A DNA stretch of 44,133 bases from Chitinophagaceae bacterium (GTDB taxonomy: Bacteria; Bacteroidota; Bacteroidia; Chitinophagales; Chitinophagaceae), in NCBI GenBank assembly GCA_022841365.1, contig JALHRP010000034.1, positions 1 to 44,133 of the forward strand, in the 5' to 3' direction. Both the position numbers and the translations under genes were made by a program. Shown here piece by piece: positions 9,261-16,763 of this stretch (its first letter is position 1; each line of letters opens with the position of its first letter). The notes beneath the pieces are model-generated. The model searched no databases and was not told the origin of the DNA. It saw only the letters and a program-made list of their open reading frames with translations.

Positions 9261-10010
9261 ATGCATATGTTCCGGACATTTCTCCTCGAGATGCAACCAA
9301 TTGCCAACGACAATTATGTTGCGTTTACTTTTTTTGTAGGCACCATGGCCATGATGGCAGCCTCTGTGTTTTTCTTTTTTGAATTAAACAATACAGACAA
9401 GAAGTGGCGTACTTCTGTACTTGTATCGGGCCTCATTACTTTTATTGCAGCTGTGCATTATTATTACATGCGTGGTTACAATTTAGAAACGGGTCAGTCG
9501 CCTACTTTTTTCCGTTATGTAGACTGGTTATTAACTGTACCGCTGATGTGTGTTGAGTTTTATCTCATTACAAAGAAAGCCGGTGCAAAGCAAGGTTTGT
9601 TATGGAAATTAATTGCTGCATCAGTAGGTATGCTGGTAACAGGATATGTTGGTGAAGCCATTTATCCTGAAGAAAGCGTAAGCTGGGTTTGGGGCGCTAT
9701 CAGCGGTCTGTTCTACTTCTACATTGCATACTTAGTATGGTTTGGTGAAGTAGCAAAGCTTGCAGGTGATGCAGGACCCGATGTTGCAAAAGCAACAAAA
9801 ACATTAGCCTGGTTTGTACTTGTAGGTTGGGCGATTTATCCTTTAGGTTATATCCTCGGTACCAAAGGTGGTTTGTTTGGTCTGGAGTTAGTTGCAGACC
9901 GTGCAGCAGCAACAGCAGCCATGGATATTGTTTACAACGTTGGTGATGCTGTAAACAAAATTGGATTTGGCCTTGTGATTTATGCACTATCAAGAAAAGC
10001 ATCTGCTTAA
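9261..10010 (+). CDS. Proton-pumping microbial rhodopsin (proteorhodopsin/xanthorhodopsin type)
   Basis: Seven-helix retinal protein, 249 residues, that uses light to export protons. In helix C, RYVDWLLTVPLMCVEF carries the DTE motif: acceptor D88, T92 and donor E99. H66 in helix B sits 22 residues before D88, as the histidine partner does in proteorhodopsin. K233 in DAVNKIGFG binds retinal, with D229 as second counterion. The tuning site (position 105 in green proteorhodopsin) is M96, which predicts green absorption. In helix E, W144-G145 aligns with W155-G156 of xanthorhodopsin, the glycine that opens the carotenoid-antenna fenestration. The start may be 9261, 9267 or 9291; no signal peptide is obvious. 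crtY and blh follow, supplying beta-carotene and retinal. Confidence 0.96.
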   Translation: MHMFRTFLLEMQPIANDNYVAFTFFVGTMAMMAASVFFFFELNNTDKKWRTSVLVSGLITFIAAVHYYYMRGYNLETGQSPTFFRYVDWLLTVPLMCVEFYLITKKAGAKQGLLWKLIAASVGMLVTGYVGEAIYPEESVSWVWGAISGLFYFYIAYLVWFGEVAKLAGDAGPDVAKATKTLAWFVLVGWAIYPLGYILGTKGGLFGLELVADRAAATAAMDIVYNVGDAVNKIGFGLVIYALSRKASA

Positions 10011-10029
10011 AAAATAAATTGATTGAATG

Positions 10030-10063
10030 AAGGGTCTGCAAATGCAGGCCCTTTCTTTCTTCT
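10030..10063 (+). terminator. Intrinsic terminator/attenuator between rhodopsin and crtY
   Basis: AAGGGTCTGC (10030-10039) pairs with GCAGGCCCTT (10044-10053) over 10 bp with one G-T wobble around AAAT. A pyrimidine-rich tail follows (TTCTTTCTTCTT). It sits 20 bp after the rhodopsin stop and 6 bp before the crtY ATG at 10069. It probably terminates most transcripts, letting some read into crtY-blh. Confidence 0.7.
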
Positions 10064-10068
10064 TACAC

Positions 10069-11196
10069 ATGCAGGCAAACCAATACGATATTATTTTTAC
10101 AGGAGGCGGTGCCGCCTGTCGTATGTTACTCTACTTTCTCAGCAAAAAAAAAGGGTTTAACCGTTTACGTATACTAGTACTGGAAGAAGAAAATACAACA
10201 GCAGAAAAAACCTGGTGCTTCTGGGAAACAGAAAACAATCCTTTTCAACAGCTCGTAAACAAAGAATGGAAGGAGTTGAAATTTGATGCAAAACAAATCA
10301 ACATCAAACAAAGCATTCAGCCATTCACTTATTCGTGCATTAGTGGTTCTGCTTTTAACCAATACTTCAATGATGTTTTTTTTACTCATCATTCCAATAT
10401 TCATATCCTGCACGAAAAAATCAACAGCATCAGTAAGGAAGAAAATACTTACACCATAGGTACAGCAACACAACAATTCAACACCGCCCGGATTTTTAAC
10501 AGTGTGCCTGCACTGGTTGCAGATACGCCACAGCAAATGTGGCAACACTTTGAAGGCTGGTTTATAAAAACTGAAACAGCCTGGTTTGATGAGCAGGCAG
10601 CATCCTTAATGGATTTTAGCGATTATGAAAGTGGACCATTTGGTTTTTTATATGTACTGCCTTTTAATGAACACGAAGCATTGATTGAATATACGTTCTA
10701 CTCCAGCGAAGTATATGACTCTTCTGTGTATGAAAATAAGATCAGGAATTTTCTTTCACAGAAAAACTGCGCAGCCTATACTGTAACTAAAAAAGAGAAA
10801 GGAAAAATTCCGCTGTACAGAGAAAAGATACATCAGCAAACAAAGGATGGCATCATCAACATTGGTGGTGCAGGCGGATTAATTAAACCTTCAACCGGTT
10901 ACGCTTTTCTGCGCATGATGGAAGACTGTAAACAAATTGCCGATTCATTTGAAACCAATCATCTGAAACGCAGAACAAGACATCAGCGGTTTTTATTTTA
11001 CGATCATCTGCTGCTTAAAATTATTCAGGAAGATCCTTCCTGCGCTGTAGCCATTTTTAAACAACTGTTTCAGCAGCAACCGCTGCAGCGTATTCTGAAA
11101 TTTTTAAATGAAGACAGTTCTCTGCTTGATGAACTGAAAATTTTTGCAGGATTACCATGGACGCCGTTTTTAAAACGAATCTCTTTGTTTAAATGA
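10069..11196 (+). CDS. crtY: Lycopene beta-cyclase, CrtY type
   Basis: FAD-dependent enzyme cyclising lycopene to beta-carotene at the membrane. It is 375 residues from the ATG at 10069. The upstream in-frame ATG at 10027 would put the terminator hairpin inside the coding region, so I prefer 10069. Visible features are the dinucleotide-binding start YDIIFTGGGAACRMLLYFL (about 6-24), T-W-C-F-W-E near 48, QHFEGW (about 147-152), FLYVLPFNEHEALIEYTFYS (the family's conserved core), EKGKIPLY, and GGAGGLIKPSTGYAF near 270-284. The stop overlaps the blh start as ATGA, implying translational coupling. In context it provides the precursor of retinal and possibly of antenna carotenoids. Confidence 0.92.
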   Translation: MQANQYDIIFTGGGAACRMLLYFLSKKKGFNRLRILVLEEENTTAEKTWCFWETENNPFQQLVNKEWKELKFDAKQINIKQSIQPFTYSCISGSAFNQYFNDVFFTHHSNIHILHEKINSISKEENTYTIGTATQQFNTARIFNSVPALVADTPQQMWQHFEGWFIKTETAWFDEQAASLMDFSDYESGPFGFLYVLPFNEHEALIEYTFYSSEVYDSSVYENKIRNFLSQKNCAAYTVTKKEKGKIPLYREKIHQQTKDGIINIGGAGGLIKPSTGYAFLRMMEDCKQIADSFETNHLKRRTRHQRFLFYDHLLLKIIQEDPSCAVAIFKQLFQQQPLQRILKFLNEDSSLLDELKIFAGLPWTPFLKRISLFK

Positions 11197-12101
11197 ATAA
11201 GACACTGCTGCATACCTGTATCCTGTTGCTTACTGTTGTGCTGTTACTGCTCACCAGAAATTCCTGGCAGGGCAGCTCAGCTGAATACCTGATAGCAGTT
11301 GCAGGGATTTTTATTGCAGGTATACCACATGGCGCCATGGATCATCTCACGGCTTCATTTATTGAAAAAGAAAAATTTAAACTCATCCGTTATCTGCTTC
11401 AATATATTTTATCGGCACTGATTTATCTGTTGGTCTGGTTGTTTGCACCGGGCATTGCCTTGCTCCTGTTTCTGTTGTTAACAGCATGGCACTTTGGTGA
11501 AACGGATATGTTGAGCTTCAGCAACAAACAACCAACGCCGGTGATCATTTTTATGTATGGATTATGCTTACTCATGTGGCTGCTGCTGAAAGATCCATCT
11601 GTTACTTTACAATGGATACAGCTTGTTTCAGGCAATCAGGACGCTGTAGTGGCCATCATGAACATTCTGGAACAGGTACCACATTTGCTTTGGTTTGTTG
11701 TAAGTGCAGTGCTTCTTTTCAGTAGTGTGTTCAAGCAACGGGATCAATGGATGAGTGTATTTATTTTTCTGTTGTTTATGTATACAACCGTTTATACTTC
11801 ACTCATTCTTGGGTTTGTTCTTTATTTTACCGGCTGGCACAGTGTACAGGCATTACAACATATCCGTTTCTCGGTATTTAAACAGGCGGGTATTAAAAAG
11901 CTGCTGTTCAATGCTGTGCCTGCTACCTTGGGATCTGTTGTGCTTTTGTTGTTGATTATGAAATATGGAAAAGCTGAATGGATGCAGAGCAGCAGCCTGC
12001 CTTCGTTATTTATTTTGCTTTCTGTTTTAACATTGCCGCATATGGCAGAGATGCACAGATTGTATAAGTGGAAATTGTCTGCATCAAAAGAAAGAAGATA
12101 A
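11193..12101 (+). CDS. blh: Brp/Blh-type beta-carotene 15,15'-dioxygenase
   Basis: Integral membrane non-haem iron enzyme that cleaves beta-carotene into two retinals. It has 302 residues and about eight hydrophobic segments. The family's iron-binding histidines are in GIPHGAMDH (about 43-51), AWHFGETD, GWHSVQALQH and LPHMAEMHRLY near the C-terminus. It starts inside the crtY stop (ATGA overlap), and the pair completes the retinal pathway from lycopene for the rhodopsin upstream. Earlier steps (crtE, crtB, crtI) are not in the window. Its stop lies one base from the end of the convergent RidA-like gene, with no terminator visible. Confidence 0.93.
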   Translation: MNKTLLHTCILLLTVVLLLLTRNSWQGSSAEYLIAVAGIFIAGIPHGAMDHLTASFIEKEKFKLIRYLLQYILSALIYLLVWLFAPGIALLLFLLLTAWHFGETDMLSFSNKQPTPVIIFMYGLCLLMWLLLKDPSVTLQWIQLVSGNQDAVVAIMNILEQVPHLLWFVVSAVLLFSSVFKQRDQWMSVFIFLLFMYTTVYTSLILGFVLYFTGWHSVQALQHIRFSVFKQAGIKKLLFNAVPATLGSVVLLLLIMKYGKAEWMQSSSLPSLFILLSVLTLPHMAEMHRLYKWKLSASKERR

Positions 12102-12102
12102 A

Positions 12103-12549
12103 CTACAATTTAGGAAAATGTGCAATCAATTCAATTTCCAATTTTGCATCAGGCATATATAACCGCACAATCTGCACCCATGTTGCTGCAGGAAAATCTC
12201 CTTTGTAAAATTGTTTACGTACAAAGTTGAACTGTTTCATCAATTCAATATCAGTAGTGTACAGATTTTCTTTTACCACATGCTGAAAGGTTAAGCCATA
12301 TTGTTTGAGTGAGCGTTCAAGTGCGCTGTATAAACGCTTCACCCCTTCCTCAGTAATATCTGTTGCTACCGTTCCTGAGATGTATAACACATCACCTACT
12401 TTTACGGTTTGTGCATACCCTGCCGATGTATCCTGTTTATTTGGATTGCCCCAATGCCATTTTTCTTTTTCAATGGGTGGTTTGATTTTTTGTGCAGTTG
12501 TTGAAACCGAAAGAAGCAGGAATAAAGCAATGAATAAGTTTCTGTTCAT
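12103..12549 (-). CDS. Exported RidA/YjgF-like protein lacking the catalytic arginine
   Basis: A 148-residue protein with a signal peptide (MNRNLFIALFLLLSVSTTAQ) and one YjgF/RidA domain: VGDVLYISGTVATD, L-E-R-S-L-K-Q-Y-G-L, V-V-K-E-N-L-Y-T-T-D and LEIELIAHF. I chose the ATG at 12549 because it puts the signal peptide at the N-terminus; the frame runs seven codons further. Canonical RidA enamine/imine deaminases have Arg105 (E. coli numbering) in P-A-R-S-C-V-E-V. Here the same stretch reads P-A-A-T-W-V-Q-I, so the arginine is replaced by alanine, although the glutamate of the E-I-E motif is kept. It is therefore probably not a RidA deaminase, but a periplasmic member of unknown function. Confidence 0.85.
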   Translation of the reverse strand: MNRNLFIALFLLLSVSTTAQKIKPPIEKEKWHWGNPNKQDTSAGYAQTVKVGDVLYISGTVATDITEEGVKRLYSALERSLKQYGLTFQHVVKENLYTTDIELMKQFNFVRKQFYKGDFPAATWVQIVRLYMPDAKLEIELIAHFPKL

Positions 12550-12583
12550 GATTATAAGATTTAGAGGCAAGATAAATGCCGCT

Positions 12584-12626
12584 TTTAAAAAAAAACAAAA
12601 AATCCATCAACGGCTATTGATGGATT
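12584..12626 (-). terminator. Leftward terminator downstream of the cyclase-like gene
   Basis: AATCCATCAA (12601-12610) and TTGATGGATT (12617-12626) form a perfect 10-bp stem with a 6-nt loop. On the minus strand it is followed by a long T-rich tail (complement of 12584-12600). It separates the cyclase-like gene from the RidA-like gene. Confidence 0.85.
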
Positions 12627-12651
12627 AAAACATTAAAAAGTCTGATGCCAC

Positions 12652-12754
12652 GGTTCGTGTCTGCACGAACCTGAAAAAATTTACTGCCACTCTGAAAGGT
12701 TTGCGAATTGAAATGAGTGGATAAAACACATATTGGTTCGTAAAGACACAAACC
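12652..12754. repeat. Pair of related GGTTCGT...AACC dyads
   Basis: GGTTCGTG (12652-12659) pairs with CACGAACC (12664-12671) around TCTG. A degenerate 20-bp copy with the same ends, GGTTCGT and AACC, lies at 12735-12754; by eye 14 of 20 positions agree. Both lie just downstream of the cyclase-like gene. The rest of the 273-bp gap (12550-12822) holds nothing else I recognise apart from the terminator. Confidence 0.4.
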
Positions 12755-12822
12755 AAGTCAAGATCTCTAACTTATTTATAACTATTTTAAAACTGTAATA
12801 ACTTTATCAGGCCTTTTGAAAT

Positions 12823-13542
12823 TTATCGATCAGACCTCCGAACGAAGTTCATGTATGACTCTGTATTATCAATATATTTTCGAAGATACCCAGAAGTTCT
12901 TCCCCTTAAACCATCGATGGAATTTAACAATTTTAGAAAATCAAGATTATCTTTTTCCTCTTGAAATGTATTGTCTGCACTCATTGGATAAATTGTTAAA
13001 TGATAGCTTGATCCATTTTTCAATGGACACAAATATTTAGACAAGAAAAGTGAGTCTATAATATTTTTTTGACCACTTATTTCCTTTTCTGCAGTAGCAT
13101 GAACAATAATTCCATAAAACATTAATTCTTCTTGTAACAAATAACTATCAATAAGAGGTTGTCCAAAGAAAATTGACTTCTCAGTATCTAAAGTCATCGT
13201 TCCAAATGCTATTGCTCCTTTAAAAGGGATATTTTGCGTAAATAAATCTTCAGTTATACAAGCAATTGTACAAATAAAATCATGAAGTGAGTCATATGAA
13301 TCGTCTTTTGAATAAATCATTATACTGTCTGAATAATTTGTTGTGGTTACTAATTTTTCATTCTTATTCTTCCTCCCAGCCCATTCCACATCTTCAAAAA
13401 GCTTCGTGCTTTCCACTATTTTCAACATCATTTTATAAATTTCTTGATGCGTGTTCTTTAAGACCATGTCTTTAAACCCCATTATATCTATAAACCCTAC
13501 ATATCTTTTACATGTCACTTCCCAATTTTTATTAACTAGCAT
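12823..13542 (-). CDS. Class III nucleotide-cyclase-like protein (stand-alone, cytosolic)
   Basis: A 239-residue protein without signal peptide or membrane helix. Its first 150 residues follow the layout of a class III adenylate/guanylate cyclase domain. Strand 1 YVGFIDIMGFKDMV (14-27) has metal-binding-type D19, the hairpin TTNYSDSIMIYS (67-78) has D72, then GAIAFG (109-114) and FFGQPLIDSYLLQE (125-138) resemble the G-x-x-x-G and Y-F-G-x-x-V-N-x-A-A-R-L motifs. The substrate-selecting residues cannot be assigned. The C-terminal 90 residues are unassigned. The gene is AT-rich relative to its neighbours and bounded by terminators on both sides, suggesting recent acquisition. Alternatives are an inactive cyclase homologue or a sensor. 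No adjacent effector gene is seen. Confidence 0.5.
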   Translation of the reverse strand: MLVNKNWEVTCKRYVGFIDIMGFKDMVLKNTHQEIYKMMLKIVESTKLFEDVEWAGRKNKNEKLVTTTNYSDSIMIYSKDDSYDSLHDFICTIACITEDLFTQNIPFKGAIAFGTMTLDTEKSIFFGQPLIDSYLLQEELMFYGIIVHATAEKEISGQKNIIDSLFLSKYLCPLKNGSSYHLTIYPMSADNTFQEEKDNLDFLKLLNSIDGLRGRTSGYLRKYIDNTESYMNFVRRSDR

Positions 13543-13575
13543 GCTGAAATTATTTATGGATCAAATAAATTATTT

Positions 13576-13608
13576 AATCAAAAAGCGATAGTCATTAAAC
13601 TATCGCTT
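13576..13608 (-). terminator. korA terminator (leftward)
   Basis: AAGCGATAGT (13583-13592) and ACTATCGCTT (13599-13608) form a perfect 10-bp stem with loop CATTAA. On the minus strand a T run follows. It ends the korA transcript before the cyclase-like gene. Confidence 0.85.
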
Positions 13609-13653
13609 CTAATATCAACGGGTGTCAGATTAATAATTATAACCAACAGCGCT

Positions 13654-15498
13654 TTACAACCACTTCCCAATCTCCTCAATCAACTCTCCTTTTGTAATTG
13701 GTACGCCTTTAATCTTGTTGTATCCTTTTGCATCTACAAAATAGACATCACGGATAATGCGGATCAACTGCCCGTTATTGATTTCAGGAATAAGAACGGT
13801 TTCATAATTGCTTAATATCTCGCCGAGGTTTTTCGGGAACGGACGCACATAACGCAGATGTGCATGCGCTGCTGATTTGCCCTGCGCCTGCAACTCTGCA
13901 CAGGCACTTTTAATGGCGCCATAAGTACTGCCCCATCCCAACACCAATACTTTACCCGTTGCTGGTCCGCTGTCTAATTTCTGCAACGGAATATAATCAG
14001 CAATCATGTCAACCTTTGCCTGTCTTGTTTTTACCATGTGCTGATGATTCTCTGCATCGTAACTGATGTTACCGGTAATGTCTTGTTTCTCCAATCCGCC
14101 AATACGATGTTCCAATCCCGCTGTACCGGGTATAGCCCATGGACGAACTAATTTTTCATCACGCTTATAAGCCAGTAATTTTTCTTCGCCTTCATCAAGT
14201 CCCTGTTTAAACGAAACTTTTATTTCGGGTAAGTCGGCACTTTGCGGATAGCGCCAAGGCTCTGCTCCATTGGCAATATAACCATCGCTTAGGAAAATAA
14301 CCGGTGTCATGTGCTGCACTGCAATACGCACTGCTTCATACACCGCATCAAAACAATCTGCAGGTGTTGATGCAGAAATAATGGGCATGGGACATTCACC
14401 GTTTCTTCCATAATATGCCTGCATCAGATCGCTTTGTTCGGTCTTGGTAGGTAAGCCGGTTGATGGACCTCCACGTTGTATATTAATGATGAGTAACGGA
14501 ATTTCCAGCATCACTGCCAAACCCATGGCTTCGCCTTTTAATGCTATACCGGGTCCACTGCTTGTGGTAACACCCAATGATCCGCCATATGCAGCACCAA
14601 TGGCTGATGTGATGGCAGCAATTTCATCTTCGGCCTGAAATGTTTTTACTGCAAAGGATTTGTATTTACTTAAATCGTGTAAAATATCACTTGCAGGAGT
14701 AATTGGATAAGAACCAAGAAACAATTGCAATCCGCTTTTTTGGCTGGCGGCGATCAAACCCATACTTACTGCCTGGTTACCCATAATGGAACGGTACATG
14801 CCGGGCTCCATCTTTGCTTTTTCTACTTTATAGGTAGTGGTAAATGTTTCGGTGGTATCACCATAATTATATCCTGCCTTCAGCACACGGATATTGCTTT
14901 CCATGATATCGGGCTTCTTGCTGAACTTCTCTTTTATAAAGTTGATGGTATTCTCCATTTCACGGCTGTACATCCAGTAAAGAAAACCAAGTACAAACAT
15001 ATTTTTTGCCCGGTCTTTTTCTTTCATGCCCATCGTCATATCACTCAATGATTCACGGGTCATTTTAGTGACATCCATTTTAAAAACCTCGTAGTTAGAG
15101 AGGCTGTCGTTCTCCAATGGATTTTCACCTTCGGGATAATTGGCCAGGCGAAGGTTCTTTGCATCAAAACCATCGGTATTCACAATGATTTTTCCGCCTT
15201 TTTTCAAGGCCGTAAGATTTGCTTTGAGTGCAGCGGCATTCATAGCCACCAGTACATCACAAGCATCGCCGGGTGTAAATACACTATCGCTGCTGAAACG
15301 AAGCTGGTATCCACTCACACCCGCCAGTGTTCCTTGCGGAGCACGGATCTCTGCAGGGAAATCGGGGAAGGTGGCAAGATCAATCCCCATTAAAGCGGTA
15401 TTGTTGGTAAACTGGCTGCCGGTGAGCTGCATTCCATCGCCACTGTCTCCGGCAAACTTAATAACGACGTCGTTTAATATTTCCTGGTTTCTTGTCAT
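13654..15498 (-). CDS. korA: 2-oxoacid:ferredoxin oxidoreductase, fused gamma-alpha subunit (KorA type)
   Basis: Subunit of 2-oxoglutarate (or related 2-oxoacid) ferredoxin oxidoreductase, which decarboxylates the oxoacid to acyl-CoA and reduces ferredoxin in the cytosol. It has 614 residues. The gamma-like domain (about 8-190) begins FAGDSGDGMQLTGSQFT. The alpha domain starts near 245 with GNQAVSMGLIAAS, then SYPITPASDILHDL, FQAEDEIAAITSAIGAAYGG, TTSSGPGIALKGEAMGL, QRGGPSTGLPTKTEQSDLMQ and the C-terminal RYVRPFPKNL. The TPP-binding KorB subunit, usually the next gene, is not present; a terminator and the AT-rich cyclase-like gene follow instead. A good promoter with almost no leader lies just upstream. 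Confidence 0.92.
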   Translation of the reverse strand: MTRNQEILNDVVIKFAGDSGDGMQLTGSQFTNNTALMGIDLATFPDFPAEIRAPQGTLAGVSGYQLRFSSDSVFTPGDACDVLVAMNAAALKANLTALKKGGKIIVNTDGFDAKNLRLANYPEGENPLENDSLSNYEVFKMDVTKMTRESLSDMTMGMKEKDRAKNMFVLGFLYWMYSREMENTINFIKEKFSKKPDIMESNIRVLKAGYNYGDTTETFTTTYKVEKAKMEPGMYRSIMGNQAVSMGLIAASQKSGLQLFLGSYPITPASDILHDLSKYKSFAVKTFQAEDEIAAITSAIGAAYGGSLGVTTSSGPGIALKGEAMGLAVMLEIPLLIINIQRGGPSTGLPTKTEQSDLMQAYYGRNGECPMPIISASTPADCFDAVYEAVRIAVQHMTPVIFLSDGYIANGAEPWRYPQSADLPEIKVSFKQGLDEGEEKLLAYKRDEKLVRPWAIPGTAGLEHRIGGLEKQDITGNISYDAENHQHMVKTRQAKVDMIADYIPLQKLDSGPATGKVLVLGWGSTYGAIKSACAELQAQGKSAAHAHLRYVRPFPKNLGEILSNYETVLIPEINNGQLIRIIRDVYFVDAKGYNKIKGVPITKGELIEEIGKWL

Positions 15499-15505
15499 AG
15501 CATTG

Positions 15506-15534
15506 CAAAATTAGGCGGGTTCAATCTATGAAAA
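15506..15534 (-). promoter_or_regulatory. korA promoter, near-leaderless
   Basis: On the minus strand TTG (15534-15532) and TAATTTTG (15513-15506) are separated by 18 bp, matching the Bacteroidota TTG-N(17-23)-TAnnTTTG promoter. The box ends 7 bp before the korA ATG at 15498, so transcription should start at or within a few bases of the start codon. Confidence 0.65.
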
Positions 15535-15687
15535 AATTAAACTCTATCCACAATCTTTTCTTTTAATATCAGGCAAAACGGAAAGAAATTTACTTCAGGC
15601 CTTGAATCCGGCAACATCCTGCCTGCATTCTTGACAGATAGCTGATCTTTGGATTAAAACTTGATCATTCTTATAAAAACAAAAACC

Positions 15688-15900
15688 ATGTTCAACTTAA
15701 AACAGATCTCTACATTTTTACTGGGCGCCGCTGCAGGCTATGGATTGTTTAAGTACAACAGCATGAGCGATGAAGAAAAACAGAAACTGAAAGAAGACCT
15801 GAAAGCGAAGGCTGAAAAAATTAAAGAAGAGGCCGAAAACATGTTCAACGATGTGTTAAAGAAAAAAGGCAGTAACGACGGCACACAACCGAATGTGTAA
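15688..15900 (+). CDS. Small YtxH-like membrane-anchored protein
   Basis: A 70-residue protein with a short hydrophobic glycine-rich N-terminal segment (ISTFLLGAAAGYGLF, about 6-20) and a charged, helix-forming tail rich in Lys and Glu (about 25-60). YtxH-type proteins have this glycine-zipper anchor plus coiled coil and are linked to envelope stress in other bacteria. I use the ATG at 15688; a TTG nine codons upstream extends the frame but adds no hydrophobic start. It sits 36 bp before the Bax inhibitor-1 gene and may share a transcript. Function not established. Confidence 0.65.
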   Translation: MFNLKQISTFLLGAAAGYGLFKYNSMSDEEKQKLKEDLKAKAEKIKEEAENMFNDVLKKKGSNDGTQPNV

Positions 15901-15936
15901 AAGAATCTTTATTTTTAGAACATAAAATAACTAAAC

Positions 15937-16692
15937 ATGGCTTTATTTAAATCGGGTAATCCAACACTAAGTGAAAAGCAATTTCAGCAAAGCATACCAG
16001 TAGACAGTGGTGAAACCATGACCGTTCGGGGAACGATGAACAAATTTGGTTTTCTGATGCTGATGGTAATGGCAGGTGCAGCTTTTGCATGGCAATGGTT
16101 TGATGCAGGAAAAGAAATTATGCCCATGATGTTGGTTGGCGCACTTGGCGGATTGGTTGTGGCATTGGTGATCACCTTTAAAAAAGAATGGAGTGGATAT
16201 CTGGCACCGGCTTATGCTCTGCTGGAAGGTTTATTTGTAGGAGCTATATCTGCTTATTTCAATTTTATATTTCAGGAAAAGTACCCCGGTATCATCAGTC
16301 ATGCAGTGCTTCTTACGTTTGCAGTTGCTGCCAGCATGTATCTGTTGTACACACTGCGGATTATTAAAGTAACTGAAAAATTTAAATCCATCATTTTTGT
16401 GGCTACAGCGAGTATTGCCTTCTTTTATTTATTAACATGGATACTCGGATTCTTTAATATCCGGTTTGAATTTTTAACTACAGGTTCAACTTTTGGCATT
16501 ATTTTCTCGCTTGCAGTTATTGTGATTGCAGCGTTGAATCTGTTACTCGATTTTGATATGATTGAACAGGGCTCAGCCATGGGCGCACCAAAGTATATGG
16601 AATGGTATGGTGCTTTTGGTTTACTGGTAACTTTAGTATGGCTGTATTTAGAAATCTTACGCTTACTGGCAAAAATGAACAGTCGAAAATAA
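15937..16692 (+). CDS. Bax inhibitor-1/YccA family membrane protein
   Basis: A 251-residue protein with about seven membrane helices from residue 37 onward and the family motif region LLLDFDMIEQGS (about 200-211) followed by YMEWYGAFGLLVTLVWLYLEILRLL. BI-1/YccA proteins are cation (Ca2+ or H+) leak channels or protease modulators in bacteria; which applies here is unknown. The N-terminal 35 residues are cytosolic and polar. A TATTTTTA box (15910-15917) about 20 bp before the start resembles the -7 element. A strong terminator follows. Confidence 0.88.
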   Translation: MALFKSGNPTLSEKQFQQSIPVDSGETMTVRGTMNKFGFLMLMVMAGAAFAWQWFDAGKEIMPMMLVGALGGLVVALVITFKKEWSGYLAPAYALLEGLFVGAISAYFNFIFQEKYPGIISHAVLLTFAVAASMYLLYTLRIIKVTEKFKSIIFVATASIAFFYLLTWILGFFNIRFEFLTTGSTFGIIFSLAVIVIAALNLLLDFDMIEQGSAMGAPKYMEWYGAFGLLVTLVWLYLEILRLLAKMNSRK

Positions 16693-16709
16693 TATTCAGA
16701 TATAAATAG

Positions 16710-16742
16710 AAATCCCCCCGATGCATCGGGGGGATTTTTTTA
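16710..16742 (+). terminator. Strong terminator after the BI-1 gene
   Basis: AAATCCCCCCGA (16710-16721) pairs perfectly over 12 bp with TCGGGGGGATTT (16726-16737) around TGCA, and a T tract follows. Confidence 0.93.
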
Positions 16743-16763
16743 TGCGTTCCTTTTTACAGGCTT

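Noticed and set aside
9122-9382. Plus-strand 86-codon frame overlapping the rhodopsin start
   Set aside because: It overlaps the start of a secure rhodopsin gene in another frame; its composition is low-complexity (Phe, Leu, Cys runs) and it has no start context.
10027-10068. Upstream ATG for crtY at 10027
   Set aside because: It would translate the terminator-like hairpin and add 14 residues before the usual CrtY N-terminus.
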